A stretch of DNA of 64,000 nucleotides from JAKAXS01 sp965279065 (GCA_965279065.1 OZ257134.1:744001-808000); one strand, 5' to 3'. Positions 36,019 through 46,574 are shown, counted from the first letter of the stretch. Numbers and translations are program-made. The notes: a model not told the origin generated them from the sequence alone.

Positions 36019-37743
36019 ATGCGTACCGCTATCGCTGCCGCTTCTGCCGTCCTGTTGGCCGGCAGCGCCCACGCCGCTGAGATCACGGCGCAATCGAAAG
36101 TCGATGCTGTCACGGTATTTCCTTCCGGGGCCGAGGTCGTGCGCGCCGGCAAGGTGAAGCTGGAGAAGGGCGAGCACGTCATCGTCTTCAGTGACGTGCC
36201 GGCACAGGCGGCCCCCAATTCCATTCGCGTCGAGGGCCGCTCCACCGGCAAGTTCGAAATCGGCTCCGTCGATACGCGCCGCCTGTTCGTGCCGCGCACG
36301 GACGAGGCCGCTGCCGCCAGCGAGCGCCGCCGCATTGAAGACGAGCTCGATACTCTCCGCGACGCGCGCGCCATGCTCGACGGCCAGGTGCTCGCCGCCG
36401 AGACGCAGAAGACGCTGATCGCCAACCTCGCCCAATTGCCCGTGCGCCCCGCGCCGCCCCAGGTCGCCGCCGGATCGCCTCCGGAAGACTGGTCGCGCAT
36501 CCTCGCGCTGATCGGAACCGGCACGACCGATGCCATTCGCGCCGGTCAGGATGCCCAGGTCCGCATGCGCGATCTCGATCGCAAGATCGAAGACCTCGAG
36601 AAGAAACTCGCCAGCATCGCCCCCGCGCGCGAAGAACGCACGGAAGTGAAGGTCTACGTTTCAGCCGCAGCCGCGCTCGAAGCCGACGTCAGCGTCCGCT
36701 ATCAGGTGCCCAACGCCTCGTGGGTCGCGCTGTATGATGCGCGCCTCGCCACCGGCACCAAGGAGGCGCCACCCAAGCTCGACCTGACGCGCCGTGCGTC
36801 CATCTCGCAGCATACCGGCGAGAGCTGGGATGATGTCACGGTTGTGCTGTCGACAACGCGGCCGACGGCCGGCGCCGCAGCCCCCGAGCTGTTCCCGATG
36901 ACGGTCGACTATGTTCCCGAGCCCAAGCCAGAGCAGGTGGGTCGCATGGATGAGCGGCGCGCCAGGAACATGGCCTCCGCGGACAGAAAAGAAAAAGATA
37001 TGGACGGCCTCGGCGCCGGTGCGCAGGAGGCGATGGCGGAAGCGGCGCCCATGTCGGTCGCGCCCGCTCCGGCGCCAATCGTGCAGGACGCCATCCAGCG
37101 CGGCGCGCTGGCTGTCGCCGCACCCTTCCAGGCCCTGTTCGCCGTGCCGGGCCGGCTCACCATTCCCGACACCGGCGAAGCCAAGCGCGTCCAGCTGTCG
37201 GAAGACAGCATGGAACCGCAGATCGCCGTCCGCACCGTGCCCAAGGACGACGCCAAGGCCTACCTCTACGCCAAACTGGTGCTGCCGAAAGGCTCGCCAA
37301 TTCTGCCCGGCACCGTCGCCCTGTTCCGCGACGGCACCTTCGTCGGCAACGGCCAACTGCCGGTTCTGTCGCCGGGCGAGGAGCATGAGCTGGGCTTCGG
37401 CATCGACGACAGCGTGCGCGTGCGCCATGCCATCGTCGAAGACAAGCGCGGCCAGACCGGCCTGATCTCGTCGTCGAAGACCGACACGCGCAACTACCGC
37501 GTCACCATCAAGAATTTGCACCAGCGGCCGATCAGCCTGACGCTGTACGATCAGATCCCCGCGTCGCAGAATCAGGACATCAAGGTGGAACGCACCGGCC
37601 AGGCACCCACCAGGGAAAACATCGACGACAAGCGCGGCGTGCTCGTCTGGGAAAGCAAGCTCGACCCGGAGGAAGAGAAGGTGTTCGAGTTCGGCTACCG
37701 CGTCTCCTGGCCCGCCGCCAAGCAGATCGAGTACAACCGCTGA
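36019..37743 (+). CDS. secreted DUF4139 domain protein
   Basis: The 574-residue protein has a cleavable signal (MRTAIAAASAVLLAGSAHAA), an N-terminal DUF4140-type strand region (VTVFPSGAEVVRAGKVKLEKG), a coiled coil at ~96-125 and ~180-200 (ERRRIEDELDTLRDARAML), then the DUF4139 region (VKVYVSAAAALEADVSVRYQVPNASW) and a C-terminal beta domain (RNYRVTIKNLHQRPISLTLY). It is related to mucoidy-inhibitor A homologues. It probably acts in the periplasm; the activity is not established. Confidence 0.87.
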   Translation: MRTAIAAASAVLLAGSAHAAEITAQSKVDAVTVFPSGAEVVRAGKVKLEKGEHVIVFSDVPAQAAPNSIRVEGRSTGKFEIGSVDTRRLFVPRTDEAAAASERRRIEDELDTLRDARAMLDGQVLAAETQKTLIANLAQLPVRPAPPQVAAGSPPEDWSRILALIGTGTTDAIRAGQDAQVRMRDLDRKIEDLEKKLASIAPAREERTEVKVYVSAAAALEADVSVRYQVPNASWVALYDARLATGTKEAPPKLDLTRRASISQHTGESWDDVTVVLSTTRPTAGAAAPELFPMTVDYVPEPKPEQVGRMDERRARNMASADRKEKDMDGLGAGAQEAMAEAAPMSVAPAPAPIVQDAIQRGALAVAAPFQALFAVPGRLTIPDTGEAKRVQLSEDSMEPQIAVRTVPKDDAKAYLYAKLVLPKGSPILPGTVALFRDGTFVGNGQLPVLSPGEEHELGFGIDDSVRVRHAIVEDKRGQTGLISSSKTDTRNYRVTIKNLHQRPISLTLYDQIPASQNQDIKVERTGQAPTRENIDDKRGVLVWESKLDPEEEKVFEFGYRVSWPAAKQIEYNR

Positions 37744-37753
37744 GCCGTGCCGT

Positions 37754-37776
37754 GGGGTCAGACCTCGGTCTGACCC
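37754..37776. repeat. palindromic intergenic repeat A, copy 2
   Basis: GGGGTCAGACCTCGGTCTGA followed by CCC matches copy 1 at 10876 base for base. It lies 11 bases after the DUF4139 stop. Confidence 0.85.
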
Positions 37777-37846
37777 AGTCTCGACGCTTTCGGCGTGAAG
37801 CGGTTTTCGCTGCGACGCGGGGACTAGCGGCCGCCTCCCCACGACG

Positions 37847-37957
37847 GTCATCCCCGGGCTTGTCCCGGGGATCCAGCCCTCGGCTTCGCACGACATCCAG
37901 CCGGCGACGCGCGACCCTGGCGGAGCCCGGGATCCCCGGGACAAGCCCGGGGATGAC
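37847..37957. repeat. palindromic intergenic repeat B, bipartite copy
   Basis: Two inverted arms, GTCATCCCCGGGCTTGTCCC (from 37847) and its counterpart ending GGGGATGAC (37957), flank about 55 bases. Each arm is itself palindromic around CCCGGG. The same design occurs at 42534-42641. Such elements are common intergenic repeats in Hyphomicrobiales. Confidence 0.85.
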
Positions 37958-37980
37958 CTGAGACCGGGTCTAGCGTCCCG

Positions 37981-39396
37981 TCATTCACCACCCGGCGCCA
38001 GCATCACGATCAGGCTCGAACGATCGTGCCCGACCAGCAGCTCGAGTTCCGTTCCAGCCTTGACCGCAATCGGCCGGCGGAACGGATGCAGCACCTGCAG
38101 CCAGCCGCCGTCGCAATAGTGGTCCGGGTGGTTGCTGAATTCGACGCCCTCGGCCAGATCGACGCGCAGCCACTGCACGATGCCGATCGCCTCGCCGTCA
38201 TCCTGCACAGGCACAGCAAGCTTGCGTAGTTTCCCGGCGTAGGTCTTCGCCGTGAGGTCGAGGCTCGCGATGTCGAAATCGGCCGACAGCCTGCGCCACG
38301 ACGTCATCGTGCCGTGCACCGGCAGATGCTGTGGTGCCAGGTCGTTGAAGGGCGACACATCGAAGCCGGAACTCGTCGTGGCGAATGCGTAGCTGGCGAG
38401 CACGTCGCTGGCCACGAGGCAACCGACGGCACTGGCCGCCCGCGGAATGACCGTAGCACCATCACGCACCAACCGCGCGTGCGCATCCTCGAACGTGTCG
38501 AGAACCTTCTCCCCCAGGAGATCGCACGACAGGATTTCCGAGATCAGGATGTCGGCACGCGCCTCCAGATCCACGCCGATCTGCAGGTCCTGCGAGGTCT
38601 TGTCGACGACGCGGATCTGCGTCTCGTAGCCGTTGCGCGCAACGATGCGCTTGGCCGTCTCGGCGATCACGGGAACGGCTTCGCAGGTGACGATCTGCCT
38701 GGCTCCGCCGCGCGCCGCCATCATCGACAACAAGCCGCTGCCCGTGCCGATGTCGAGGATGCGGGCATTCGCGCCGTGTTTTGCGATGGCGCCGAGAATG
38801 GCCGCCTCAAAGGCATCGTTGCGGCGCGTGTCGTTCATCATCGGCACATGCCAGAACGGCACGATCAACGCCGCCAGTCGGCGCACCTGATGCTGCACAT
38901 GCAGATTGTCCGGCTCGATCGCCAGCACCGCCCGGAACTCGTCCAGCGCCTCGTCGCGTCGCCCGGTATCGGCCAGCGCCACGGCAAGGTTCGTCAGCAC
39001 CAGAACGTTGCCGGGGGCAACGGCCTTGGCGCGCGCAAAACACGCAACGGCCTGCTCGGTCCGGCGCAAGCGATGCAGCAGAACGCCCGCCTCCAACAGT
39101 CCGGAGAGATGCAGCGGGTCGAGTTCGAGCAGACGCTCCCAGTGACTGAGAGCACCGCCGAGATCGCCTCGGTTGGACAACAATTTGGCCAACAACGGCA
39201 GAACGTCGACGGGCCGGTAATTGTAATCGAGCACGCGCCGGTAGTTGGCCTCGGCCGCCGCGGCATTGCCCGACCAGTGATCGGTCATCGCGTCGCTCAA
39301 CGCCTGGCGCACGTCCGCCAATTCGGCCGCGTTCTGCTCATCGACGCTTTGCGCCGCCGGCTGTGGGTCGGTAAGGCGTCTCTGCGCAGTCGTCAT
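37981..39396 (-). CDS. TPR-fused protein arginine methyltransferase-like protein (PRMT7/9 type)
   Basis: The 471-residue protein has N-terminal TPRs (~44-170, units such as AAEANYRRVLDYNYRP and AVACFARAKAVAPGNVLVL) and a SAM-dependent methyltransferase. FWHVPMMNDTRRNDAF (181-196) matches the PRMT7/9 helix before motif I. Motif I is LDIGTGSGLLSMMAARGGA (214-232), the SAM-binding acid is E239, and the double-E loop is SEILSCDLLGE with E287 and E296. TPR plus PRMT is the human PRMT9 layout, but there is one catalytic domain here. Substrate and activity are untested. It is a single gene on the minus strand. Confidence 0.8.
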   Translation of the reverse strand: MTTAQRRLTDPQPAAQSVDEQNAAELADVRQALSDAMTDHWSGNAAAAEANYRRVLDYNYRPVDVLPLLAKLLSNRGDLGGALSHWERLLELDPLHLSGLLEAGVLLHRLRRTEQAVACFARAKAVAPGNVLVLTNLAVALADTGRRDEALDEFRAVLAIEPDNLHVQHQVRRLAALIVPFWHVPMMNDTRRNDAFEAAILGAIAKHGANARILDIGTGSGLLSMMAARGGARQIVTCEAVPVIAETAKRIVARNGYETQIRVVDKTSQDLQIGVDLEARADILISEILSCDLLGEKVLDTFEDAHARLVRDGATVIPRAASAVGCLVASDVLASYAFATTSSGFDVSPFNDLAPQHLPVHGTMTSWRRLSADFDIASLDLTAKTYAGKLRKLAVPVQDDGEAIGIVQWLRVDLAEGVEFSNHPDHYCDGGWLQVLHPFRRPIAVKAGTELELLVGHDRSSLIVMLAPGGE

Positions 39397-39552
39397 TCCG
39401 CTGGCCCCGCAATGGTTCGACTCAACGGTCTCTTTTACCCCGCGGCGCCGCCAATTGCCCGAGCCCCGGCAGGGCCCCGCCCCTTATCCCCAGCCACGAT
39501 GATGCCACGACCCCTTGCTATGCAATCCTCGGTTTGTGGCGGAGAGTTCGCA

Positions 39553-39888
39553 ATGCGCAAGTTTCTCTACATCCTGATCGGCATGGTGTTTGTTGCCGGC
39601 GCTGTTTCGACGTTCGGGGCGCGCCAATCCGGTTGGGACCGGCATGGCATGTCGTCGTTTGGCGCCTCCCCTGGCCATCGCTCCCTTGAGCGTTCGTATG
39701 GTGGCGGTGAACCGCGCGCCTGGTTCTCGGACCGTGGCGGCCGCCGCGGCGGCGGCTCCTGGTTCAACGCCTCCAATGCGCTCGACCTGCTGAACGCCCT
39801 CGTCGGCATCATCGGCATCGGCCTCACCATCAGCGGCATGCGTATGCAGCGCAACGCCATGCAGATGTCGATGCGCGGCCGCAACTAG
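39553..39888 (+). CDS. small membrane protein with Gly/Arg-rich middle
   Basis: The 111-residue protein MRKFLYILIGMVFVAGAVS has an N-terminal hydrophobic segment, a Gly/Arg/Ser/Trp-rich middle (SYGGGEPRAWFSDRGGRRGG), a second hydrophobic segment (NALVGIIGIGLTISGM) and a Met/Gln-rich end. GGAGAG precedes the ATG. The open frame extends far upstream antisense to the methyltransferase gene, but that part is not coding. Its stop overlaps the exporter gene by four bases, convergently. Family unknown. Confidence 0.65.
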   Translation: MRKFLYILIGMVFVAGAVSTFGARQSGWDRHGMSSFGASPGHRSLERSYGGGEPRAWFSDRGGRRGGGSWFNASNALDLLNALVGIIGIGLTISGMRMQRNAMQMSMRGRN

Positions 39889-40814
39889 GCGCGAGCAGTC
39901 TCGCCAGCGGGATCCGCCTGCTGCCGACTGCCGAGCCACACGCCTGCCAGGATCAGCGCGAAGCCCGCGGCGTGATACGGCGCCGGCTGTTCGTCGAGAA
40001 ACAGCATTGCCAGCGCCGCCGTGAACATCGGAACAAGATGCAGGAACACGCCGGCACGTGCCGCGCCGATGATTTCCACGCCGCGATTGAACAGCAGATT
40101 GGCGATCAGGCTGGGAAACACCACGATGTAGACGATCGCTGCCGCCGTGCCGGGAGTCAGGTCGAACGATCCACCCGTGGCCAGTTCGCCGGCCGCCAGC
40201 GGCACGTTCAGCACGGCCGCGACGAAGTACGTGACGAGCGCGAAACTCAGGAAGTGGATCTTCGGCCGCCGCTGCAGCAGCACGGTGTAGAGCGCCCACA
40301 GCACCATCGCCGCCAGCATGTAGAGATCGCCCTTGTTGAGCTGCAACGCCAGCAGCGCCCGCGGGTCGCCCTTGCCCAGCACCGTCAGCACGCCGGCGAG
40401 CGACACGGCAATGCCGAGCATCTGCACGCCACGCACCCGCGTTCCCAGTACGAAGAATCCCATCACCACGATCAGGATCGGGATCGACGAGTTCAGCACC
40501 GCCGAACTGGTGGCCGTCGTATGCACCAGCGCGATGTACTGCAGCGTATTGAAGAGGCCGACGCCGAGCACGCCCAGCACGATCAGGAACGGCAGCCGCT
40601 CCCGCACCGCGTCCCAGTCGTCCCGCACATATCTCCACGCGAACGGCGCCAGCAACGCCGTCGCACCGATCCATCTGAGACACGCCAGCGTGACCGGCGG
40701 CATGTGCGCGCCCATCCATCGCCCAACGACATGGTTGCCTGCCCAGAACAGCATCGTCAGCGCCAGAAACAGCGCCGCATTCGCAGTCGTAGGCCGTGAG
40801 AAATAAGCGGTCAT
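39885..40814 (-). CDS. EamA/DMT-family transporter
   Basis: The 309-residue protein is highly hydrophobic with about ten predicted helices in two EamA repeats: ALFLALTMLFWAGNHVVGRW and MLAAMVLWALYTVLLQRRP open each half. The family exports metabolites such as amino acids or aromatic compounds; the substrate cannot be read from sequence. It is a single gene convergent to the small membrane gene. Confidence 0.9.
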   Translation of the reverse strand: MTAYFSRPTTANAALFLALTMLFWAGNHVVGRWMGAHMPPVTLACLRWIGATALLAPFAWRYVRDDWDAVRERLPFLIVLGVLGVGLFNTLQYIALVHTTATSSAVLNSSIPILIVVMGFFVLGTRVRGVQMLGIAVSLAGVLTVLGKGDPRALLALQLNKGDLYMLAAMVLWALYTVLLQRRPKIHFLSFALVTYFVAAVLNVPLAAGELATGGSFDLTPGTAAAIVYIVVFPSLIANLLFNRGVEIIGAARAGVFLHLVPMFTAALAMLFLDEQPAPYHAAGFALILAGVWLGSRQQADPAGETARA

Positions 40815-40898
40815 TGGGTCCGGAAATGCCTGGGGGAGGCAGACGGCTTACCCCATGCCGGCGTCACCGCCTAGACCCGACCGCTGTCCCTCCTCACG

Positions 40899-40927
40899 GT
40901 CATCCTCGGGACAAGCCCGAGGATGAC
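40899..40927. repeat. palindromic intergenic repeat B, single-arm copy
   Basis: GTCATCCTCGGG-acaag-CCCGAGGATGAC is a perfect 12-bp palindrome, a single-arm copy of the repeat at 37847 and 42534. Confidence 0.85.
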
Positions 40928-41100
40928 GTCGGGAAGAAGGTACCATGGCAGCAATATTGCGTGCCAGGTCGCGCAGGACACGGGCGTTGACCGCCTTATC
41001 TCCGTAAACGCCGCACCTTTCGGCCGCGGCACGGCGGCCCACCTGTCTGAAACGCTTGCAAGGCCGGTTTTTCGGCTATAACGCCTCCTAGGAAACAAGC

Positions 41101-41160
41101 GATGGCCCTGGCGCGCTGAAGCAACGCTAGGGCCTTGTCGTGTGAACAAGGTCTCGAAGA
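41101..41160 (+). promoter_or_regulatory. candidate structured leader of purA
   Basis: GGCCCT (41104-41109) pairs with AGGGCC (41129-41134), extended by GCG/CGC. CCTTGT (41133-41138) pairs with ACAAGG (41146-41151). The two stems share bases 41133-41134, so they compete. They lie just before purA in a 346-base gap that otherwise holds only a repeat. A purine-sensing or attenuation role is speculative. Confidence 0.3.
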
Positions 41161-42453
<1,293 letters not shown>

Positions 42454-42533
42454 GCGCGCCACAGCGTGTCGTTGGCCGTTCGTCGCGACATTCGCCTGAG
42501 CTGTCGGCGCAGTAGTTCCAATCCTCTCAGCTA

Positions 42534-42641
42534 GTCATCCTCGGGCTTGTCCCGAGGATCCCGCTCTCCGCTAGGTCGAGCCTTGTCAGCGAGCTTCGAC
42601 TGTGCCCCACGCGGGATCCCCGGAACGAGTCCGGGGATGAC
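42534..42641. repeat. palindromic intergenic repeat B, second bipartite copy
   Basis: GTCATCCTCGGGCTTGTCCC starts the left arm and a GGATCCCCGG arm ending in GATGAC closes it, around ~55 bases, as at 37847-37957. The central bases differ from the other copy. Confidence 0.85.
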
Positions 42642-42700
42642 GTTGTGGGGGAGGTTGGCAGTTCAAGGAGGTACACGTGGGTCGCACAGGTCGGACGCTA

Positions 42701-43210
42701 CTAGCGCCCGCTGACCATCCCGCGATACTCCGCCAACGCGCCCGGCACCAGTTCGGCCGCCAGCAGACGCGCCGGATTGACCGGCCCCGGCAGCGCAACC
42801 TGTCCTGGCGGGATCACCTGGAAACCCAACGGCCCGTAATACGGCGCATCGCCCACCAGCACCACCAGCCGCTGGCCGTCGCGTCGTGCCGCCTCCATCG
42901 CATCCGCAATCATGCCGCGCCCGTGGCCCTGTCCGGCAAACTCCGGATCGACGACGATCGGCCCGAGCAGCAATGCGCCAGCCACGCCGCCGATCTTGAT
43001 CGTTGTCAGGCTCAGCGCACCGATGATGCGCGGCCCCTGCGCCACGCAGCGGCAGTAGGCTGACAGCGGCAACCCTGTCTGCGGCCGCCCCTCGCGCACG
43101 CGGTAAGCCGTGCGCGCGAACCGGCCGGGTCCGAACACGCGGTCGTGCAGCTGCGTCACGGCCGCCATGTCGGCGGGCGCCAGGGAACGCAGTACGGGGT
43201 GGGTCGTCAT
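42701..43210 (-). CDS. GNAT-family N-acetyltransferase
   Basis: The protein of about 169 residues has the GNAT acetyl-CoA site VDPEFAGQGHGRGMIADAMEAA (Q/R-x-x-G-x-G/A type), followed by VVLVGDAPYYGPLGFQVIP. It follows the Nudix gene directly, so the two are one transcript. I use the ATG at 43210; a GTG at 43216 directly after the Nudix stop is possible. The substrate is unknown. Confidence 0.85.
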   Translation of the reverse strand: MTTHPVLRSLAPADMAAVTQLHDRVFGPGRFARTAYRVREGRPQTGLPLSAYCRCVAQGPRIIGALSLTTIKIGGVAGALLLGPIVVDPEFAGQGHGRGMIADAMEAARRDGQRLVVLVGDAPYYGPLGFQVIPPGQVALPGPVNPARLLAAELVPGALAEYRGMVSGR

Positions 43211-43216
43211 GAGCAC

Positions 43217-43708
43217 TTACCAGACCTGAGATTTCGAAACGCCCGCGAAGATCTCGGCGATGCGGGCGGCCGTGGGACGATGGATGTCTGCGGGAAGGTT
43301 CGCAGGGTCGACGAACTGATGACCGGCGATCTCGCGGTTGGGCCGCGGCGGATCCGGCTGGGACCAGTCGCGTACCACGTATAGCGCGATATGGTCTCCC
43401 GGATAGCGTTCCTGGTTATCGTAAAGTCCGAACAGTTGCGGCCGCGACTGCGGATCGAGGCGGACACCCGCTTCCTCCCACAGTTCCCGCGTCAGCGCCT
43501 GCTCAACGCTTTCCCGCTTCTCCACGCCCCCGCCTGGAAAATGCCAGCCCGGCCGGTACGTATGCTGGATCAGCAGCACACGATTGTGACGGTCTATGAC
43601 ACAACCCTGCGCGCCGAGCGTCAGCCCTCGCGACACGCGCCAGTAGCGCTGCATCAGTTTTGTGACGGCCCGTTGCCCCGGCTTCACGGCGGCTCCCTGA
43701 GTTGTCAC
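43217..43708 (-). CDS. Nudix hydrolase
   Basis: The 163-residue enzyme has the complete Nudix box GGGVEKRESVEQALTRELWEEAGV (split here as GGGVEKRESVEQ and ALTRELWEEAGV), with the metal-binding REx2EE core. It hydrolyses nucleoside diphosphates linked to another moiety; the specificity is not visible. The first ~30 residues precede the beta core. It is coupled to the acetyltransferase downstream. Confidence 0.88.
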   Translation of the reverse strand: MTTQGAAVKPGQRAVTKLMQRYWRVSRGLTLGAQGCVIDRHNRVLLIQHTYRPGWHFPGGGVEKRESVEQALTRELWEEAGVRLDPQSRPQLFGLYDNQERYPGDHIALYVVRDWSQPDPPRPNREIAGHQFVDPANLPADIHRPTAARIAEIFAGVSKSQVW

Positions 43709-43846
43709 CGGTGGAGGTGTCGCGAGTGTTCATGCGCTAGGTGCGGTCATGCGATAAGTCGCGCCCAACATGCAAGCAGGGGCAATGCGCGAACACGCGG
43801 CAAAAGCACTCGCTCCGGACGGCCGAGTTCGCTATGAAGCGGGCCG

Positions 43847-44818
43847 ATGAGCACAGATGCCGTCACCACCCTGGCCCAGATCACCGACGTGCACCTGCCG
43901 CCGGTGCTGTCGTTCAAGCCTTGGATCTGGAACCTCAAGCGGTCGGTTGGCATGATCAACTGGCTCCGCAACCGCCGCGACCTGCATCTGGCCTCTGTCG
44001 CCGCCCTCATCGCCGCCGATTGCAAGGCCCAGCACCCCGACCACATCGCCGTGACCGGTGATCTCGCCACGCTGGGCCTGCCGGGCGAGTTCCAGACCGG
44101 TCTCGATTGGCTGGCGACGCTGGGCGACGTCTCGCGCGTCTCACTCATCCCCGGCAATCACGACATCTACACCAAGGGCTGCGACGTGATCTGCCTGCGC
44201 GAATGGGCCGGCTACATGCGCTCGGATGCCTGGGGCTGCGCGTTCCTGCATGGCGCCGAAGGCTTCCCTTACGTGCGCCGCGTCGGCAACATCGGCATTG
44301 TCGCGCTGAATTCCGCCGTGCCGACGCGCTTGTTCCGAGCCTCCGGCCGCATCGGCCCGCGCCAGATGGCAGCTCTGTCCGGCATCCTCGATCGTCTCAA
44401 GGCCGAGGGCCTGCTGCGCGTCATCCTGATCCATCACCCACCGCTGAAGTATCAGGCGCCGTCGCGACGGGCACTGGACGACGCCAGCGACTTCGAAGCT
44501 TTGCTGAAAAGTCACGGCGCCGATCTCGTGCTGCACGGCCACAACCACCGCGACTCGCTGGTATGGACCGCCGCGCCTGGCGGCCGGCGCATCCCGATCG
44601 TGGGCCTGGCCACGGGATCGACCGGTCGCGAGCATCGTCACGAGCCGCTCGGCCGCTACAATCTGTATCGGATCTCGGGAAAGCCGGGCGACACGCGCAT
44701 CGAGCTGATCACGCGCGGATTGCAATCGGCGGCCGGAAAAATTGTCGAACTGCGCCGACAGGTCCTAGGTCCGGATGCAACCTTGGCCGCATCCGGAACT
44801 GTCGTCGTCGTCCCCTGA
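43847..44818 (+). CDS. calcineurin-type metallophosphoesterase (CpdA-like)
   Basis: The 323-residue protein has the metal motifs LAQITDVHLPP, VTGDLATLG, IPGNHDIYT, LIHHPPLKY and LHGHNHRD in the order of class III cyclic-nucleotide phosphodiesterases. There is no signal peptide, so it is cytoplasmic. The 3',5'-cAMP specificity of CpdA is only a possibility, because many relatives act on other substrates. It is a single gene. Confidence 0.85.
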   Translation: MSTDAVTTLAQITDVHLPPVLSFKPWIWNLKRSVGMINWLRNRRDLHLASVAALIAADCKAQHPDHIAVTGDLATLGLPGEFQTGLDWLATLGDVSRVSLIPGNHDIYTKGCDVICLREWAGYMRSDAWGCAFLHGAEGFPYVRRVGNIGIVALNSAVPTRLFRASGRIGPRQMAALSGILDRLKAEGLLRVILIHHPPLKYQAPSRRALDDASDFEALLKSHGADLVLHGHNHRDSLVWTAAPGGRRIPIVGLATGSTGREHRHEPLGRYNLYRISGKPGDTRIELITRGLQSAAGKIVELRRQVLGPDATLAASGTVVVVP

Positions 44819-44832
44819 CGATTGTCAGACGC

Positions 44833-45144
44833 TTACGAACCTGTCTTGCAGGGACGCGCGCGCGCCACGCAGGTCCACTTGCCGCCGACGCCGGCCTTCG
44901 AGCATTTGGTCGTCTTGAACTTTGCCAGGCGCCACAACGCCCACGAGAGACCCTCGTGCTGCTGCACCTCGTAACGCCAGGCGCCGCGCGCCTTGAGCGA
45001 GGTAACGGTCTCCCCCAACGAGCTGCTGGCAGACGCCGTATGCGAATGCTGCTTGCAGACGAGCGCACTGGCCGGCGCGACGCCAGCGAAAGCCACGACG
45101 CCGAAAGCGGCTGCAACGGCTGCCGCACGAACCATCGAACGCAT
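44833..45144 (-). CDS. small secreted cysteine-containing protein
   Basis: The 103-residue protein has a signal peptide (MRSMVRAAAVAAAFGVVAFA to PASALV). The mature part has four cysteines (C30, C80, C92 and C98), enough for two disulphides, and a Trp-rich middle (LSWALWRLAKFK). Similar small secreted proteins are common in the group but have no known role. It converges on the phosphoesterase gene with 14 bases between stops. Confidence 0.7.
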   Translation of the reverse strand: MRSMVRAAAVAAAFGVVAFAGVAPASALVCKQHSHTASASSSLGETVTSLKARGAWRYEVQQHEGLSWALWRLAKFKTTKCSKAGVGGKWTCVARARPCKTGS

Positions 45145-45467
45145 GATTTGAACTCCCCAAATGTAATTGACGTCCCGTATGACGCCGGATGACGTTCCGC
45201 CGCTCAGGACGCCGCACCTTAATCAAGGCCGCGATCCTGCGCCACATCTCACAAGTACCGGAGGGAAAGTGTTTTTCGGCGGCGGACTGGGCGCGAGATT
45301 GCGGCAGAGTTCAGGAAAATTGTCCCTATGCGTGGCCGCCGCGCCTCAATGTCCCAGATGACACGTTGTGTCGCGGTGCACGCAAATGACATCATAGGGT
45401 CGGCTTAGCGCATTAGCGAACCGGGTTCAGTAAGCGGCGCCGCGGCGCGCCAAACTTCGGGGTACAT
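45145..45467. other. intergenic region with one doubtful small frame
   Basis: This 323-base gap separates divergent genes. A plus-strand frame at 45189-45389 (66 codons, MTFRRSGRRTLIKAAILRHI start) looks semi-plausible because it has four cysteines and mixed composition, but it has no clear ribosome site. I see no other structure apart from the promoters expected here. Confidence 0.3.
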
Positions 45468-46574
45468 GTGCGGCTGTTCCGCAAGACGATTACCGTCAAT
45501 CTGGCACTTCAAGGCGGAGGCGCGCATGGCGCCTTCACCTGGGGCGTGCTCGATCGGCTGTTGCAGGAAGAGCAGCTCCGGTTCGGCTGGATTTCGGCCA
45601 CCAGCGCCGGCGCCGTCAACGCAGTAGCCCTTGCCGCCGGCCTTGCGGAGGGTGGCCGCGAGGCCGCGCGCGCCAAGCTGCGTGCCATGTGGGAGGGCGT
45701 GCACCAGGCCGGCGTGCCCGATTTCCTGCGCCTCAATCCTTTCCTCTATAGTCTTTCGCGATCGAGCCAGATGGCGCAGGTCGCCTCGCTCTGGTCGCCC
45801 TACGAGTTCAATCCGCTCGGCTTCGACCCGCTGCGCCGCCTTCTGACCGGCCTCATCGATTTCGAGCGCGTGCAGAAGGGCCCCGTCGAACTGCTGATCG
45901 CCGCCACCGAAGTCGCCACCGGCCGCGCCCGCTTGTTTCGCCGCGGCGGCCTGACCGTCGATGCCATTTTGGCGTCGGCCTGCCTGCCGACGATGCACCA
46001 CGCCGTCGTCATCGACGGGGTGGCCTATTGGGACGGCGGCTTCTCCGCCAATCCCGACATCGTCACCCTGGCGATGGAAAGTCCCGTCGCCGATACGCTG
46101 ATCGTGCAGATCAACCCGCTCGTCCGTCAGGGCCACCCCACGGGGGCGCGCGAAATCACCGGTCACGTCAATCGCCTCACCTTCAACGCGCCGCTGTTGC
46201 GTGACGTCGAGATCATCGAGACAGTGCGCGAAACCATGCGCGGCTTTTGGCGCCCGCGCCAGGGCCGCCTGCGCAATCTCGCCACGCACCGCTTTCACCT
46301 CATCGAGGCCGGCCGCTACACCAGCGTGCTGAGCGACGACAGCAAGATGAAGGCCGACATGGAATTGTTCACCCACCTCTTCGGTGCCGGCCGCGTCGAA
46401 GCCGACAAGTGGCTCGACATCCATCGCGCCGCCGTCGGCCGTCGCGAAACCGTCGACCTGAAGGATCGCTTTCTCGCCCACGAGGCGCCTGTCGCCCCCG
46501 CCGACGGCCCGGTGACGGTAACGTCGTCGCGTGGCTTCGCCGAACCCCCGCCGCATCCGGCCCGCGCCAAGTGA
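45468..46574 (+). CDS. patatin-like phospholipase
   Basis: The 368-residue protein from a GTG start has the patatin oxyanion loop ALQGGGAHGAF, the nucleophile box ISATSAGAVNAVAL and the catalytic Asp in YWDGGFSANPD. The usual GxSxG reads ATSAG, with Ala in place of the first Gly; such variants occur in bacterial patatins. Family members hydrolyse acyl chains from phospholipids or other lipids. The C-terminal ~130 residues resemble no further domain. The physiological lipid is unknown. Confidence 0.88.
   Translation: MRLFRKTITVNLALQGGGAHGAFTWGVLDRLLQEEQLRFGWISATSAGAVNAVALAAGLAEGGREAARAKLRAMWEGVHQAGVPDFLRLNPFLYSLSRSSQMAQVASLWSPYEFNPLGFDPLRRLLTGLIDFERVQKGPVELLIAATEVATGRARLFRRGGLTVDAILASACLPTMHHAVVIDGVAYWDGGFSANPDIVTLAMESPVADTLIVQINPLVRQGHPTGAREITGHVNRLTFNAPLLRDVEIIETVRETMRGFWRPRQGRLRNLATHRFHLIEAGRYTSVLSDDSKMKADMELFTHLFGAGRVEADKWLDIHRAAVGRRETVDLKDRFLAHEAPVAPADGPVTVTSSRGFAEPPPHPARAK

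Noticed and set aside
40815..41160. Search for tRNA or riboswitch in the purA upstream gap
   Set aside because: No cloverleaf or known aptamer; only repeat B and two weak hairpins were found.
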